In this document: positions 1 through 7,661 of the stretch, piece after piece
Numbering within the stretch: position 1 is the stretch's first letter
Layout: each line of letters opens with the position of its first letter
Assembly (NCBI GenBank): GCA_022545625.1
Contig: JACZQS010000005.1
Span: 1 to 21,380 of the forward strand
DNA from: Pseudomonadota bacterium
Lineage (GTDB): Bacteria > Pseudomonadota > Gammaproteobacteria > GCA-001735895
DNA length: 21,380 nt
Direction of reading: 5' to 3'
The notes under the pieces: model-generated
The model's input: only the letters and a program-made list of their open reading frames with translations
Told to the model about the DNA's origin: nothing
Database searches by the model: none
Translations under genes and position numbers: made by a program

Positions 1-1071
1 GATGTGATGGCCGGACAGGGTACCATTGCCCTCGAAATCATACGCCAGCACCCGGACAATATAGACGCAATATTTGTGCCGGTAGGTGGGGGTGGCCTGG
101 TCGCAGGCATTGCGGGTTTTATCAAGGCGGTAAAACCGGAGGTGAAAATTATCGCTGTCGAGCCGGCTGATGCTGCCTGTTTCTATGAGGCAATGAAAGC
201 CGGGCGTAGAGTCACTCTGAAAGAGGTCGGCATATTCGCCGATGGCGTCGCGGTCAAGCAAATTGGTGAAAAGACTTTTGGCGTGATTCGACACCTGGTC
301 GATGATGTGATAACCGTCACGACGGACCAGATTTGTGCTGCGATCAAGGATACTTTTGAAGATACACGGGCGATTTGTGAACCGGCCGGGGCTGTGTCGC
401 TGGCCGGATTAAAAAAATATGTAGAAAGCAAAGGTCTCAAGCAACAAACCCTGGTGGCGATTAATAGTGGCGCGAATATGAATTTTGACCGTTTGCGCCA
501 TGTTTCAGAGCGATCGGAACTCGGCGAGGAGCGCGAAGCCCTGCTGGCAGTGCAAATTCCGGAACGGCCCGGCAGTTTCAGACAGTTTTGTAAAATTATC
601 GGCAAACGACAGATTACCGAATTTAACTACCGCTATGCGGACGAAAAGATTGCCCGGGTATTTGCCGGAATCCAGCTCAAGCATGGTATCGCCGAGAAAA
701 ATGAATTTATCAAATTACTGAAATCGAAAAACTATCCGGTAGTCGATATGACTGACAATGAAGTTGCCAAACTACATGCCCGGTACATGGTTGGCGGCCA
801 CCCGGGGGGAAGTGTTGATAATGAAATTTTATTTCGTTTCCAGTTTCCGGAAAAACCCGGTGCCTTATTAAATTTTTTGATGATGGTGGGTGAGCGCTGG
901 AACATTAGCCTGTTCCACTATCGTAATCATGGCTCCAATTTCGGGCGTATATTGATGGGGTTCCAGGTTGACAAGAGCGACCATAAAACCTTTCATAATT
1001 TTCTTAACAGTCTCGATATACCCCATTGGGATGAGACTGAAAATTCGGCATACCAGTTATTCTTAAAATAA
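1..1071 (+). CDS. ilvA: Threonine ammonia-lyase (threonine deaminase), biosynthetic, C-terminal part
   Basis: PLP enzyme that deaminates threonine to 2-oxobutanoate, the first step of isoleucine synthesis, in the cytoplasm. The gene enters the window already open (frame 1), so the N-terminal third, including the PLP-binding lysine, lies outside. Visible are the AGQGTIALE segment, the glycine loop VPVGGGGL that holds the PLP phosphate, and the SGANMNFDRLR motif ending the catalytic domain. Two ACT-like regulatory repeats follow (about residues 180-260 and 273-350 of the visible part), with PERPGSF and PEKPGALL marking their starts. This two-repeat tail is typical of the long, isoleucine-inhibited biosynthetic form rather than the short catabolic TdcB. 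The C-terminus is intact and ends at a TAA. The next gene on this strand is 950 bp away; 6S RNA converges on it. Confidence 0.96.
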   Translation, partial: DVMAGQGTIALEIIRQHPDNIDAIFVPVGGGGLVAGIAGFIKAVKPEVKIIAVEPADAACFYEAMKAGRRVTLKEVGIFADGVAVKQIGEKTFGVIRHLVDDVITVTTDQICAAIKDTFEDTRAICEPAGAVSLAGLKKYVESKGLKQQTLVAINSGANMNFDRLRHVSERSELGEEREALLAVQIPERPGSFRQFCKIIGKRQITEFNYRYADEKIARVFAGIQLKHGIAEKNEFIKLLKSKNYPVVDMTDNEVAKLHARYMVGGHPGGSVDNEILFRFQFPEKPGALLNFLMMVGERWNISLFHYRNHGSNFGRILMGFQVDKSDHKTFHNFLNSLDIPHWDETENSAYQLFLK

Positions 1072-1142
1072 TATCCAGGTCTAAAGTAGTCTCTGAGATA
1101 AGGCGTTTAAGTGCAGGAAAACTGGGGTATTAGGAATCTAAG

Positions 1143-1325
1143 ATACCAACCACGGTGCCGTCGCAATTCTATCAACCTTGAACCGAAGGTTCAGGTGGGG
1201 TTATTGGTAACCCTTCAGGCTTCCCGACTAATCAGGCGTGCGCACCAGCGTTACACGAAAGTCCCCGAGATTGATAAATAGGCTCAAGGATTATGACGGT
1301 TGCTAACGAACACCGTAGTTAGTAT
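1143..1325 (-). ncRNA. ssrS: 6S RNA
   Basis: Regulatory RNA that binds the sigma70 RNA polymerase holoenzyme by mimicking an open promoter. On the minus strand, the ends at 1311-1325 and 1143-1157 pair over 15 bp (two G-U pairs) to form the closing stem; the enclosed RNA is 183 nt, matching the roughly 184 nt of the E. coli RNA. Blocks recalled from E. coli 6S occur in order: GTTCG..AGC near the 5' end, CCTTGAGCC, TGGTGCGCACGC followed by GTCGGGAAGCCT, the GAACC/GGTTC hairpin, then GTTCAAGG and TTGCGACGGCA. The hairpin here is capped by a C(UUCG)G tetraloop. It lies 36 nt after the zapA stop on the same strand, the position usual in gammaproteobacteria. Exact ends are inferred from the stem. 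Confidence 0.88.
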
Positions 1326-1361
1326 GTAATAACTATACGTGCAAATAGCAAAAAGTAAAAT

Positions 1362-1673
1362 TCAAATTTCTAATTGGCGCGCGTGTTCAAGCGCCTGGGT
1401 GATTTTTTCTTCGAGGTTCTTCAATCGGGGCGGTAATTCCTTGCCAAGTTCTTGCTGAACCTGGTTGGAGCTGAGAAAATCGTTGGTGATATTGAGAGCG
1501 GCAATGACGGCTACTCTTTCAGTCCCCATCATATTCCCATTGTCGCGCACTTCACGCATTTTACCGTCGAGGTATTTCGCCGAAGCGAGCAATGCGGGCT
1601 GTTCGCCGGTTGGGCAGGAAATTTTGTAGTCCTTGTCCAGGATTGAAACACTAATGGGTAAAGCGTCGCTCAT
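1362..1673 (-). CDS. zapA: Cell division protein ZapA
   Basis: Small cytoplasmic protein that binds FtsZ and promotes bundling of its filaments at the division site. At 103 aa it is close to the usual ZapA length of about 100-110. The N-terminal half fits the ZapA fold (VSILDKDYKISCP, then a leucine/alanine-rich segment and an RVAVIAALNITNDFL helix); the C-terminal half is a predicted coiled coil (about residues 68-103) like the dimerising helix of ZapA. The ATG overlaps the stop of the upstream coiled-coil gene as ATGA, which suggests translational coupling. 6S RNA follows on the same strand, as in many relatives; both would be read from the promoter at 1992-2019. Confidence 0.93.
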   Translation of the reverse strand: MSDALPISVSILDKDYKISCPTGEQPALLASAKYLDGKMREVRDNGNMMGTERVAVIAALNITNDFLSSNQVQQELGKELPPRLKNLEEKITQALEHARQLEI

Positions 1674-1900
1674 GAGCCTAGTTCGAGAGATCTTAATCGT
1701 GAAATCATTGCTTCTACGCGGCTTCTGGCCAGTTCCGTTTTTTCAATGAGCTGAGAACGTTCAGCATTCAGCGTATCCTTTTGCTGGCGCAAGGCAGTGT
1801 TTTCATTTTTTAACGACCCAACGGTATCGATTAATTCATCGATACGCTGCTCCAGGTGACTGAGATCGGTTTCGGTATAAACGGTTTTATTAGAATTCAT
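1670..1900 (-). CDS. Small coiled-coil protein upstream of zapA (TIGR02449/ZapB-like)
   Basis: A 76-aa acidic/basic heptad-rich protein that is almost entirely coiled coil (HLEQRIDELIDTVGSLKNEN and onward), ending RLRSLELGS. Proteins of this type often precede zapA in gammaproteobacteria and are annotated as the TIGR02449 family; they resemble ZapB in size and coiled-coil nature, but I cannot show that it is ZapB. A TTG at 1921 would add seven residues in frame; I chose the ATG at 1900 because TTG starts are rarer and no better Shine-Dalgarno sequence precedes the TTG. The 3' end overlaps the zapA start by four bases (ATGA). A role with ZapA at the division ring is inferred from position only. 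Confidence 0.75.
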   Translation of the reverse strand: MNSNKTVYTETDLSHLEQRIDELIDTVGSLKNENTALRQQKDTLNAERSQLIEKTELARSRVEAMISRLRSLELGS

Positions 1901-1942
1901 AGTGTAATCTTCGGACTTCAAACGGTCCCAGTCAAGTATCTC

Positions 1943-1963
1943 TAGCCTAGATGGCTATTTTTA
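1943..1963 (+). terminator. Short hairpin plus T-run, terminator-like
   Basis: On the plus strand TAGCC (1943-1947) and GGCTA (1953-1957) pair perfectly around a 5-nt loop and are followed by five Ts. The shape is that of a factor-independent terminator, but the stem is only 5 bp and no plus-strand gene ends just before it. It lies in the region between divergent genes, within the leader of the minus-strand transcript. It could limit antisense transcription running toward ygfB, or be chance. Confidence 0.25.
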
Positions 1964-1991
1964 CCGGCTGCCTGGGTGATAGAATATAAAA

Positions 1992-2019
1992 ATTATACAA
2001 GTCTCTGGCAATTCTACAA
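1992..2019 (-). promoter_or_regulatory. Sigma70-type promoter for the coiled-coil gene, zapA and 6S RNA
   Basis: On the minus strand there is a perfect -10 box, TATAAT (1992-1997), and a -35 box, TTGTAG (2014-2019), separated by 16 nt. Transcription would start near 1985 and leave a leader of about 85 nt before the ATG at 1900. The -35 box lies only two bases upstream of the divergent ygfB start codon, so the two transcription units share this short region. 6S RNA may also have its own promoters; I did not find a convincing one. Confidence 0.6.
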
Positions 2020-2021
2020 TA

Positions 2022-2561
2022 ATGGATTTCGATTCTATACAGAGTGCCCTGCAAAATCTCGGTGCATCCACCGACGCCGCTGAGTCGCATGGCACGCTTT
2101 GCGGACTGTTGCTGGATCAAATCGGTATTGACGTGTGGCTGGGGCATACACTCGATGAAATGCCCGATCAGGGCGATGTGTTGGCTGCCGAGAAATTACT
2201 GGTACTGAATCAGTTGTTCGAACTTAGCCGGGAGCAACTCAATGCCGAAGACTTGTCGTTTGAATTGCTTTTACCCGATGAGTCCGATGAATTAAGCGAT
2301 CGTTTGCTTGGTTTGTCGAGTTGGTGCCAGGGTTTTCTCTACGGTATTGGTGTTAGTGGCGGCAACAAGCTCGAGGCCCTGGATCCACAGTCGCAGGAAT
2401 GTTTGTCAGACCTACTTGAAATCAGTAAGCTAAACTATCGGCAAGATCCGACCGAGGAGGCCGAAGCGCAGTTCGCAGATGTTATCGAACATGTCCGCCT
2501 GTCAGTTCTGATGCTGAATGAAAGTATGAATCCGCTAGTACCTGCCCCATCAATACAGTAA
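2022..2561 (+). CDS. ygfB: YgfB/YecA-type protein (UPF0149 family)
   Basis: A 179-aa, acidic, mostly helical cytoplasmic protein of the UPF0149 family. Recognisable features are the ESHGTLCGLL segment near the N-terminus and the SSWCQGFLYGIGV core; these cysteine- and glycine-containing helices are the conserved heart of the family. No enzymatic role is established. In Pseudomonas aeruginosa YgfB has been linked to regulation of the AmpDh3 amidase and beta-lactam tolerance, but that cannot be carried over from sequence alone. The gene begins the group ygfB-pepP-ubiH-ubiI, the same order as in E. coli, with nine bases to pepP. A weak plus-strand promoter (TATAAA at 1985-1990) may serve it; no clear Shine-Dalgarno sequence is seen. 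Confidence 0.9.
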   Translation: MDFDSIQSALQNLGASTDAAESHGTLCGLLLDQIGIDVWLGHTLDEMPDQGDVLAAEKLLVLNQLFELSREQLNAEDLSFELLLPDESDELSDRLLGLSSWCQGFLYGIGVSGGNKLEALDPQSQECLSDLLEISKLNYRQDPTEEAEAQFADVIEHVRLSVLMLNESMNPLVPAPSIQ

Positions 2562-2570
2562 GAGATACCA

Positions 2571-3884
2571 ATGAAACAAACAGAATTCAAGCGACGTCGC
2601 CACGAATTAATGAAAATGATGGGTAAAAATGCGATTGCTATATTACCCTCGGCATCACTAGTCACGCGTAATCGCGATGCTGACTATCCGTTCCGCCAGG
2701 ATAGCGATTTCCTCTATCTTACTGGTTTCAACGAACCCGATGCGGTGATGGTGTTAGTCCCGGGCCGAAAATTTGGCGAGTATATTTTATTTTGCCGCGA
2801 GAAAGACCCTGCACAGGAGACCTGGCATGGTCGGCGTGCAGGACAGGAGGGTGCGATCGAAGATTACGCTGCGGATGATTCGTTTCCTATCGACGACCTC
2901 GATGACATATTACCGGGGTTGATCGAGGGAAACGATAGTATTTTCAATATCATGGGTGTTTATCCCGAATTTGATCAGCGGCTGATCGGCTGGGTAAATC
3001 ATATCAAGGCACAATCGAGGGCGGGTGTTCATGTACCCTCCGGGTTTGTTTCGCTTGATTACGTTTTACACGATATGCGGCTGTTCAAAAGTCGCGCAGA
3101 GCTTAAATTGATGCGCAAAGCGGCTTCGATTAGTGCCAATGCTCACCAGAAGGCGATGAAATCCTGTGTTCCAGGGCGATATGAATTTCAAATTGCGGCA
3201 GAGTTTGATTATGAATTTCGTACCAACAATGCGCAACATGCTTACTCCGCAATCGTCGGTGGCGGAGCCAATGGGTGTATATTGCATTACACCGAGAACA
3301 GCGACGAGCTGATTGACGGGGACCTGGTACTGATAGATGCCGGATGCGAAGTCGAGGGCTATGCTTCGGATATTACCCGTACCTTCCCGGTGAATGGTAA
3401 ATACAGTAAGGCGCAACGTGAAATCTATGAGATCGTGCTGGCCGCGCAGAAGGCCGCGATAAAAAAGGTGCGGCCTGGCAATCACTGGAATGATCCGCAC
3501 AATGCCGCGGTGAGAGTGGTCACCAGGGGCCTGATCGAAATTAAACTGCTAAAAGGCAGTTTGGCGAAACTAATCAAGGAAAAGGCTTACCAAAAATTCT
3601 ATATGCACCGTACCGGTCACTGGCTGGGTCTGGACGTTCACGATGTCGGGGACTACAAGGTTGGTGACCAATGGCGACTGCTCGAAGCCGGCATGGTGTT
3701 GACGATCGAACCCGGAATCTATATTCCGGCACATAGCAAAGCTGTGCATCGCAAGTGGTGGGATATCGGTATACGTATTGAAGACGATGTGCTGGTAACA
3801 CGAACGGGTTGTGAAGTGCTAACCGAGGCTGTGCCGAAAAAACCGGATGAAATTGAAGCCTTGATGGGCGCGCAACTAGCATGA
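2571..3884 (+). CDS. pepP: Xaa-Pro aminopeptidase (aminopeptidase P II)
   Basis: Cytoplasmic metallopeptidase that removes the N-terminal residue from peptides with proline in second position. The 437-aa length fits E. coli PepP (about 440). The N-terminal domain (residues 1 to about 170) contains the YPFRQDSDFLYLTGF segment. The C-terminal pita-bread domain carries all five dinuclear metal ligands: D256 (LIDAG), D267 (SDITRTFP), H350 (TGHWLGLDVHD), E380 (TIEPGIY) and E404 (GIRIEDD). The gene is complete and appears active. It starts nine bases after ygfB and ends ten bases before ubiH, so the four genes probably share one transcript. Confidence 0.96.
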   Translation: MKQTEFKRRRHELMKMMGKNAIAILPSASLVTRNRDADYPFRQDSDFLYLTGFNEPDAVMVLVPGRKFGEYILFCREKDPAQETWHGRRAGQEGAIEDYAADDSFPIDDLDDILPGLIEGNDSIFNIMGVYPEFDQRLIGWVNHIKAQSRAGVHVPSGFVSLDYVLHDMRLFKSRAELKLMRKAASISANAHQKAMKSCVPGRYEFQIAAEFDYEFRTNNAQHAYSAIVGGGANGCILHYTENSDELIDGDLVLIDAGCEVEGYASDITRTFPVNGKYSKAQREIYEIVLAAQKAAIKKVRPGNHWNDPHNAAVRVVTRGLIEIKLLKGSLAKLIKEKAYQKFYMHRTGHWLGLDVHDVGDYKVGDQWRLLEAGMVLTIEPGIYIPAHSKAVHRKWWDIGIRIEDDVLVTRTGCEVLTEAVPKKPDEIEALMGAQLA

Positions 3885-3894
3885 ACGCCAGTTG

Positions 3895-5115
3895 ATGCAC
3901 AGGAACCCGGATATAGCCATCGTCGGAGGCGGCCTGGTAGGTCTGAGTAGCGCACTGGCGCTACAACACCCCGACCGGCATATCTGTGTCATCGAATCGA
4001 GTGCGCTGCAGCAGCAGAAATCAAACGGCCTTGACGCACGATCGCTCGCTCTCTCCTATGCCAGTGTTCAGATATTCAAGGCGCTTGGATTATGGCAGGA
4101 GCTTAAGAAACAGGCGTCAGCGATTAAGACTATCCATATATCCAGCCAGGGCCAGTGGGGCGTTACCCGCCTACGGGCATCGGATTATGATCTAGAGGCG
4201 ATGGGTTATGTGATCGAAAGCAGCAAGCTGAGTGCCATCCTGCTCGATCACATTCAGCAGTCTAAATTGATCAGTCTCGAAACCGGCGCTGAATTCGAAT
4301 CGGTTGATTTTGCCGAGCGCGTTCTGCTGCGATACCGCAGGGATAAAAAACGCCAGAAAATTAGCGCGGGGCTGGTATTAATTGCCGATGGCGCGCAGTC
4401 GAAAGCGCGATCCAGCCTCGGTATCGAACACCGCAAGATCGATTACCGTCAAGCCGCCATCATCACCAATGTCGAGGTATCGCAACCTGTCCCCGGGGCC
4501 GCTTACGAACGCTTTACCGACCATGGACCACTCGCAATGTTGCCACTGGGTCGCACAGCTTATGCCTGCGTCTGGACCCATGCGCCGCAATCTAGCGAAC
4601 GACTGATGCAGCTTGATGATCGGCAATTTATTCAATCACTGCAACAGTGTTTTGGTTTTCGCCTGGGATTTATCGAGCGCATTGGTCAAAGGTATGCCTT
4701 CCCATTGTATAGAACTGAAGCGCTCACCCTGATAAAAAACAGGTGCTTGCTGATAGGTAATGCCGCGAATACCCTGCACCCGGTCGCTGGGCAGGGGTTC
4801 AATCTGGCCCTGCGTGACGTCGCCTGCTTAAATCATTTGCTGGCAGGTCGCTCAATACCGGCATTAGACGAAAATTCGATAATACGGCTACTCGATGAAT
4901 ACGAAACCCTGAGAACTGCCGAGCAACGCAGTGTGGCAAGTTTGGGCGATGGCCTGGTCAGCCTTTTTTCGAACGACCTGCCGCTGCTGAAGCAATTTCG
5001 TGCCGGTGCGCTGGCCTTGCTCGATATTATTCCGCCGCTGAAGGCCGAAATAGCAATGTCGGGCATGGGATTTTCCTTTGCAGGGAACCCGATGTTGCGG
5101 GGACAGATGCGGTGA
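3895..5115 (+). CDS. ubiH: 2-octaprenyl-6-methoxyphenol hydroxylase (ubiquinone synthesis)
   Basis: FAD monooxygenase that hydroxylates the benzenoid ring of the ubiquinone precursor; UbiH acts with UbiI and UbiF in the soluble Ubi complex. The 406-aa protein has the three flavin motifs of the family: GGGLVG near residue 11 (Rossmann fold), LIADGAQSKAR in the middle, and LIGNAANTLHPVAGQGFN near the C-terminus. The GN in the last motif, in place of the GD of most relatives, is normal for UbiH as I recall it and helps tell it from the next gene. I took the ATG at 3895 over the TTG three bases earlier. The 3' end overlaps ubiI by four bases (GTGA). Confidence 0.93.
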   Translation: MHRNPDIAIVGGGLVGLSSALALQHPDRHICVIESSALQQQKSNGLDARSLALSYASVQIFKALGLWQELKKQASAIKTIHISSQGQWGVTRLRASDYDLEAMGYVIESSKLSAILLDHIQQSKLISLETGAEFESVDFAERVLLRYRRDKKRQKISAGLVLIADGAQSKARSSLGIEHRKIDYRQAAIITNVEVSQPVPGAAYERFTDHGPLAMLPLGRTAYACVWTHAPQSSERLMQLDDRQFIQSLQQCFGFRLGFIERIGQRYAFPLYRTEALTLIKNRCLLIGNAANTLHPVAGQGFNLALRDVACLNHLLAGRSIPALDENSIIRLLDEYETLRTAEQRSVASLGDGLVSLFSNDLPLLKQFRAGALALLDIIPPLKAEIAMSGMGFSFAGNPMLRGQMR

Positions 5116-6293
5116 GCGAACGATTCGATATAGTCGTCGCCGGGGCAGGTATGGTCGGTGCCTGTGCCGCGCTTTCCCTCGCGCGTAGCGGTTTTCGAAT
5201 AGCACTCGTGGAACCCGTGCCGATTGGTATTGAATCCCTGGAAAACGGGGCAGTTTATGCGGAGCGGGTCTCCGCAATCAGTCCGGTCTCGGAGCAGATA
5301 TTAACCCGTCTTGGCGTCTGGTCCGGACTGGACCAAAGCAGGTTGTGCCGATACGATCAGATGTTCATCTGGCATGAAAACGGCGATGCGATCATTCGCT
5401 TCGACAGTTTCGAGATTGCCCGGGAAAATCTTGGCACGATCATCGAAAACCAGCAAATATTGCGGGCCTTACGCATGGCCTGCGAATCGCAATCCGAAAT
5501 AGAGTGGTTTGAGCCTGATGCGATCGTATCGATAGCTGAAAACTCTCATTCTGTTGTTTCACTCGAACTTAAATCAGGAGTCACGCTGGATGCCGAATTG
5601 CTGCTCGTCGCCGATGGGCGTAATTCGAGTACACGCGACCTGGCTGGCCTTAAAGCGGTACACCAAAACTATGATCAAATCGCGATCATCGCCAATGTGG
5701 CGACCGAAAACACGCACCAATATACGGCCTGGCAGAGGTTTCTCGGCAGCGGACCGCTCGCCATGCTGCCGCTGGCTAATGGTGATAGCTCTATCGTCTG
5801 GTCCTGCGACACGGTGCTGGGCCATGAATTGCTGGATATGGATGATGATTTATTTTGTAGTGCTCTAAGTCGAGCGTTCGAATATAGATTGGGTGAGGTT
5901 AAAAGTATCGGCAGACGGCTCGGATTTCCGCTGGGTTGGCATAGTTGCGATCAATGGCTGCGCGATCGAATCCTGCTGATTGGCGATGCGGCTCATGGTG
6001 TACACCCGTTGGCGGGACAGGGGGTGAACCTGGGGTTCAGCGACGTTGATTTACTGACGCGACTAATTGGTGGTCTTGACAATCCCTGGCACAGGCCCAG
6101 GTTGAGGCAGTTTGAACGCCAACGTAAAAGCGAGACTGCGATTGCGACCCACCTGTTCAGTGGATTGAAATGGTTGTATGGAACTGATAAGTACGGAATA
6201 AACCGGGTTCGAAACCTCGGCATGCATGCGGTCCAGGCCAGTCCATGGTGTCGGCGAGTGTTGATAAAACAGGCAATTCGTAATATGGCCTGA
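5112..6293 (+). CDS. ubiI: 2-polyprenylphenol 6-hydroxylase (ubiquinone synthesis), UbiI/VisC type
   Basis: FAD-dependent hydroxylase thought to add the first ring hydroxyl (C5) in aerobic ubiquinone synthesis. The 393-aa protein shows VVAGAGMVGACAA (FAD ADP-binding loop), LLVADGRNSSTRD and LLIGDAAHGVHPLAGQGVN. It is a paralogue of the preceding gene in the same UbiH/UbiF/VisC family. I chose UbiI because it follows ubiH and precedes gcvT, the E. coli order; UbiF is a possible alternative since the family members are hard to tell apart by eye. The start is GTG, overlapping the ubiH stop (GTGA), so translation is probably coupled. A leader of 268 nt separates it from gcvT. Confidence 0.88.
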   Translation: MSERFDIVVAGAGMVGACAALSLARSGFRIALVEPVPIGIESLENGAVYAERVSAISPVSEQILTRLGVWSGLDQSRLCRYDQMFIWHENGDAIIRFDSFEIARENLGTIIENQQILRALRMACESQSEIEWFEPDAIVSIAENSHSVVSLELKSGVTLDAELLLVADGRNSSTRDLAGLKAVHQNYDQIAIIANVATENTHQYTAWQRFLGSGPLAMLPLANGDSSIVWSCDTVLGHELLDMDDDLFCSALSRAFEYRLGEVKSIGRRLGFPLGWHSCDQWLRDRILLIGDAAHGVHPLAGQGVNLGFSDVDLLTRLIGGLDNPWHRPRLRQFERQRKSETAIATHLFSGLKWLYGTDKYGINRVRNLGMHAVQASPWCRRVLIKQAIRNMA

Positions 6294-6320
6294 ACGGGTC
6301 TGACCGACGACTCGGGACTG

Positions 6321-6355
6321 CGCTGGCGATGGAACGGGACGACACCCAGCGGGTT
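6321..6355 (+). terminator. Possible weak terminator after ubiI
   Basis: CGCTGG (6321-6326) pairs with CCAGCG (6346-6351) around a 19-nt loop, followed by GGTTTGT. It lies 28 nt after the ubiI stop and before the gcv leader, where a terminator would make sense. The loop is long and the T-run poor, so this is a weak call. Confidence 0.22.
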
Positions 6356-6421
6356 TGTATTCAGGGCTTTAATTCAAACTGGACTCATACTATGGTATCG
6401 TCCAAAGACTATTGCTGTTGC

Positions 6422-6511
6422 GACTGTTCTGGTCCGGAGACCGATAACCGCCCGGTTAACCGCCGAAGGTTAAAGCCGATAGCAGTATAATTTTCCGGTC
6501 TGGCCTGGTCG
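6422..6511 (+). promoter_or_regulatory. Glycine riboswitch, apparently a single aptamer
   Basis: RNA element that senses glycine and controls the downstream glycine cleavage genes. The hallmark CGCCGAAGG is at 6461-6469. Before it TAACC (6445-6449) pairs with GGTTA (6454-6458), the usual P2 stem. AGACCG (6438-6443) pairs with CGGTCT (6496-6501) to form the inner P1 stem, and the TGGCCTGGTCGAC that follows stands where the consensus has CAGGCAAAAGGACAG. GACT (6422-6425) can pair with GGTC (6507-6510) as an outer extension. I see only one CGCCGAAGG core, so it is a singlet rather than the common tandem form. A weak promoter may lie near 6391 (TATGGT). Confidence 0.85.
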
Positions 6512-6538
6512 ACTAGCTAAGCGAGCAGGGGATTTTTT
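6504..6538 (+). terminator. Factor-independent terminator of the glycine riboswitch
   Basis: CCTG (6504-6507) pairs with CAGG (6526-6529) and TCG (6509-6511) with CGA (6522-6524), separated by a G-G mismatch; six Ts follow at 6533-6538. The 5' arm is the 3' closing strand of the aptamer, so glycine binding should prevent this hairpin. That gives an ON switch: gcvT is transcribed when glycine is plentiful. The hairpin is read from sequence; the switching is inferred. Confidence 0.6.
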
Positions 6539-6561
6539 AACTAACGAATTACAGCTGTGTT

Positions 6562-7644
6562 ATGAGTAAAAATACTCCACTCCACCAGGCTCATCTCGAT
6601 GCGTCGGCGAAAATGGTCGATTTCGCCGGTTGGGATATGCCGATTCACTATGGATCACAAATTTCCGAACACCATCTAGTTCGTTCGGACGCCGGTATGT
6701 TCGATGTCTCCCACATGACCGTGGTCGATGCCACAGGTGATGATGCCAGGGCATATTTGCAAAACCTGTTATCAAACGATATTGCCAAGCTTAAAACACA
6801 GGGCAAAGCACTCTATAGCTGCATGCTCAACGACAATGGGGGTGTAGTCGATGACCTCATCGTCTATTTTATCCATGACAGTTTTTACCGGGTCATAATT
6901 AATTCGGCAACGCGCGACAAGGACATAGCCTGGCTAAACCGGCAGGCGTCGGCTTATCCAAATTTATCACTTCGCGAGCGCGACGATGTGGCGATGATTG
7001 CAGTGCAAGGTCCCGCTGCGCGTGAGCGGGCCCTTACTATTTTTGCAGACGGCCAACGTGCCCCAGTTGAATCCCTGGGCCGGTTCATGGCCGTTGAAGT
7101 GGGTGAGTATTTTGTCGGCAGAACCGGATATACCGGTGAAGATGGTTTTGAAATATTAATGCCTGTGGATGAAGCGGTTAGCTGTTGGCAAGGGTTACTT
7201 GATGCCGGGGTTAAGCCCTGTGGCCTCGGCGCACGGGATACCTTGCGGCTGGAGGCGGGGATGAACCTCTATGGTACCGACATGGATGAAACCACCAGTC
7301 CACTTATTTCGGGTCTGGGCTGGACTCTGGCGATGTCTGACGAGCGCAATTTTATCGGTAAGCAGGCGCTTCAGGCCGAACTGGACAGGGGTGTACAGCA
7401 ACAGATGGTGGGCCTGGTGTTGCTGGATAAAGGTGTGTTGCGCAATCATCTGAAAGTAGTCACCAACGACGGCGAAGGAGAAATTACCTCCGGTAGTTTT
7501 TCACCGACCCTGGGTAAATCGATTGCCCTGGCCAGGATACCTGCAGGTATCACCGGTGAGGTCGAAGTTGAAATTCGCAATAAACTGCTAAAAGCGGACG
7601 TTGTTAAAATCCCGTTCGTAAAACAGGGTAAATCATGCATATAA
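6562..7644 (+). CDS. gcvT: Glycine cleavage system T protein (aminomethyltransferase)
   Basis: Transfers the methylene group from aminomethyl-lipoyl H protein to tetrahydrofolate, releasing ammonia. The 360-aa length fits the family (about 364 in E. coli). Family motifs are FAGWDMPIHY near residue 21, FDVSHM, the GGVVDDLIVYF strand holding the catalytic aspartate (D97/D98), the GYTGEDGFEI segment, and GLGARDTLRLEAGM. The start ATG has no clear Shine-Dalgarno sequence; the purine-rich AGGGGA in front of the terminator T-run is about 30 nt away, too far to act as one. gcvH follows after 17 nt. Expression is probably set by the glycine riboswitch in the leader. Confidence 0.97.
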   Translation: MSKNTPLHQAHLDASAKMVDFAGWDMPIHYGSQISEHHLVRSDAGMFDVSHMTVVDATGDDARAYLQNLLSNDIAKLKTQGKALYSCMLNDNGGVVDDLIVYFIHDSFYRVIINSATRDKDIAWLNRQASAYPNLSLRERDDVAMIAVQGPAARERALTIFADGQRAPVESLGRFMAVEVGEYFVGRTGYTGEDGFEILMPVDEAVSCWQGLLDAGVKPCGLGARDTLRLEAGMNLYGTDMDETTSPLISGLGWTLAMSDERNFIGKQALQAELDRGVQQQMVGLVLLDKGVLRNHLKVVTNDGEGEITSGSFSPTLGKSIALARIPAGITGEVEVEIRNKLLKADVVKIPFVKQGKSCI

Positions 7645-7661
7645 CCTATGGGAGAAAATAA

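Noticed and set aside
1143..1325. 6S RNA on the plus strand, from the AACCTTGAACC segment and CTCTGAGAT at 1091
   Set aside because: The matching blocks fall at wrong distances on the plus strand, whereas on the minus strand they occur in order and the ends pair over 15 bp; the orientation also agrees with zapA.
4750..4800. GN in place of GD in the third flavin motif of ubiH as a damaged active site
   Set aside because: UbiH proteins normally carry asparagine here as I recall, so it is a family trait, not a defect.
5574..5868. Overlapping reading frames within ubiI on both strands
   Set aside because: They lie wholly within a well-supported gene and show no family features; shadows of its codon pattern.
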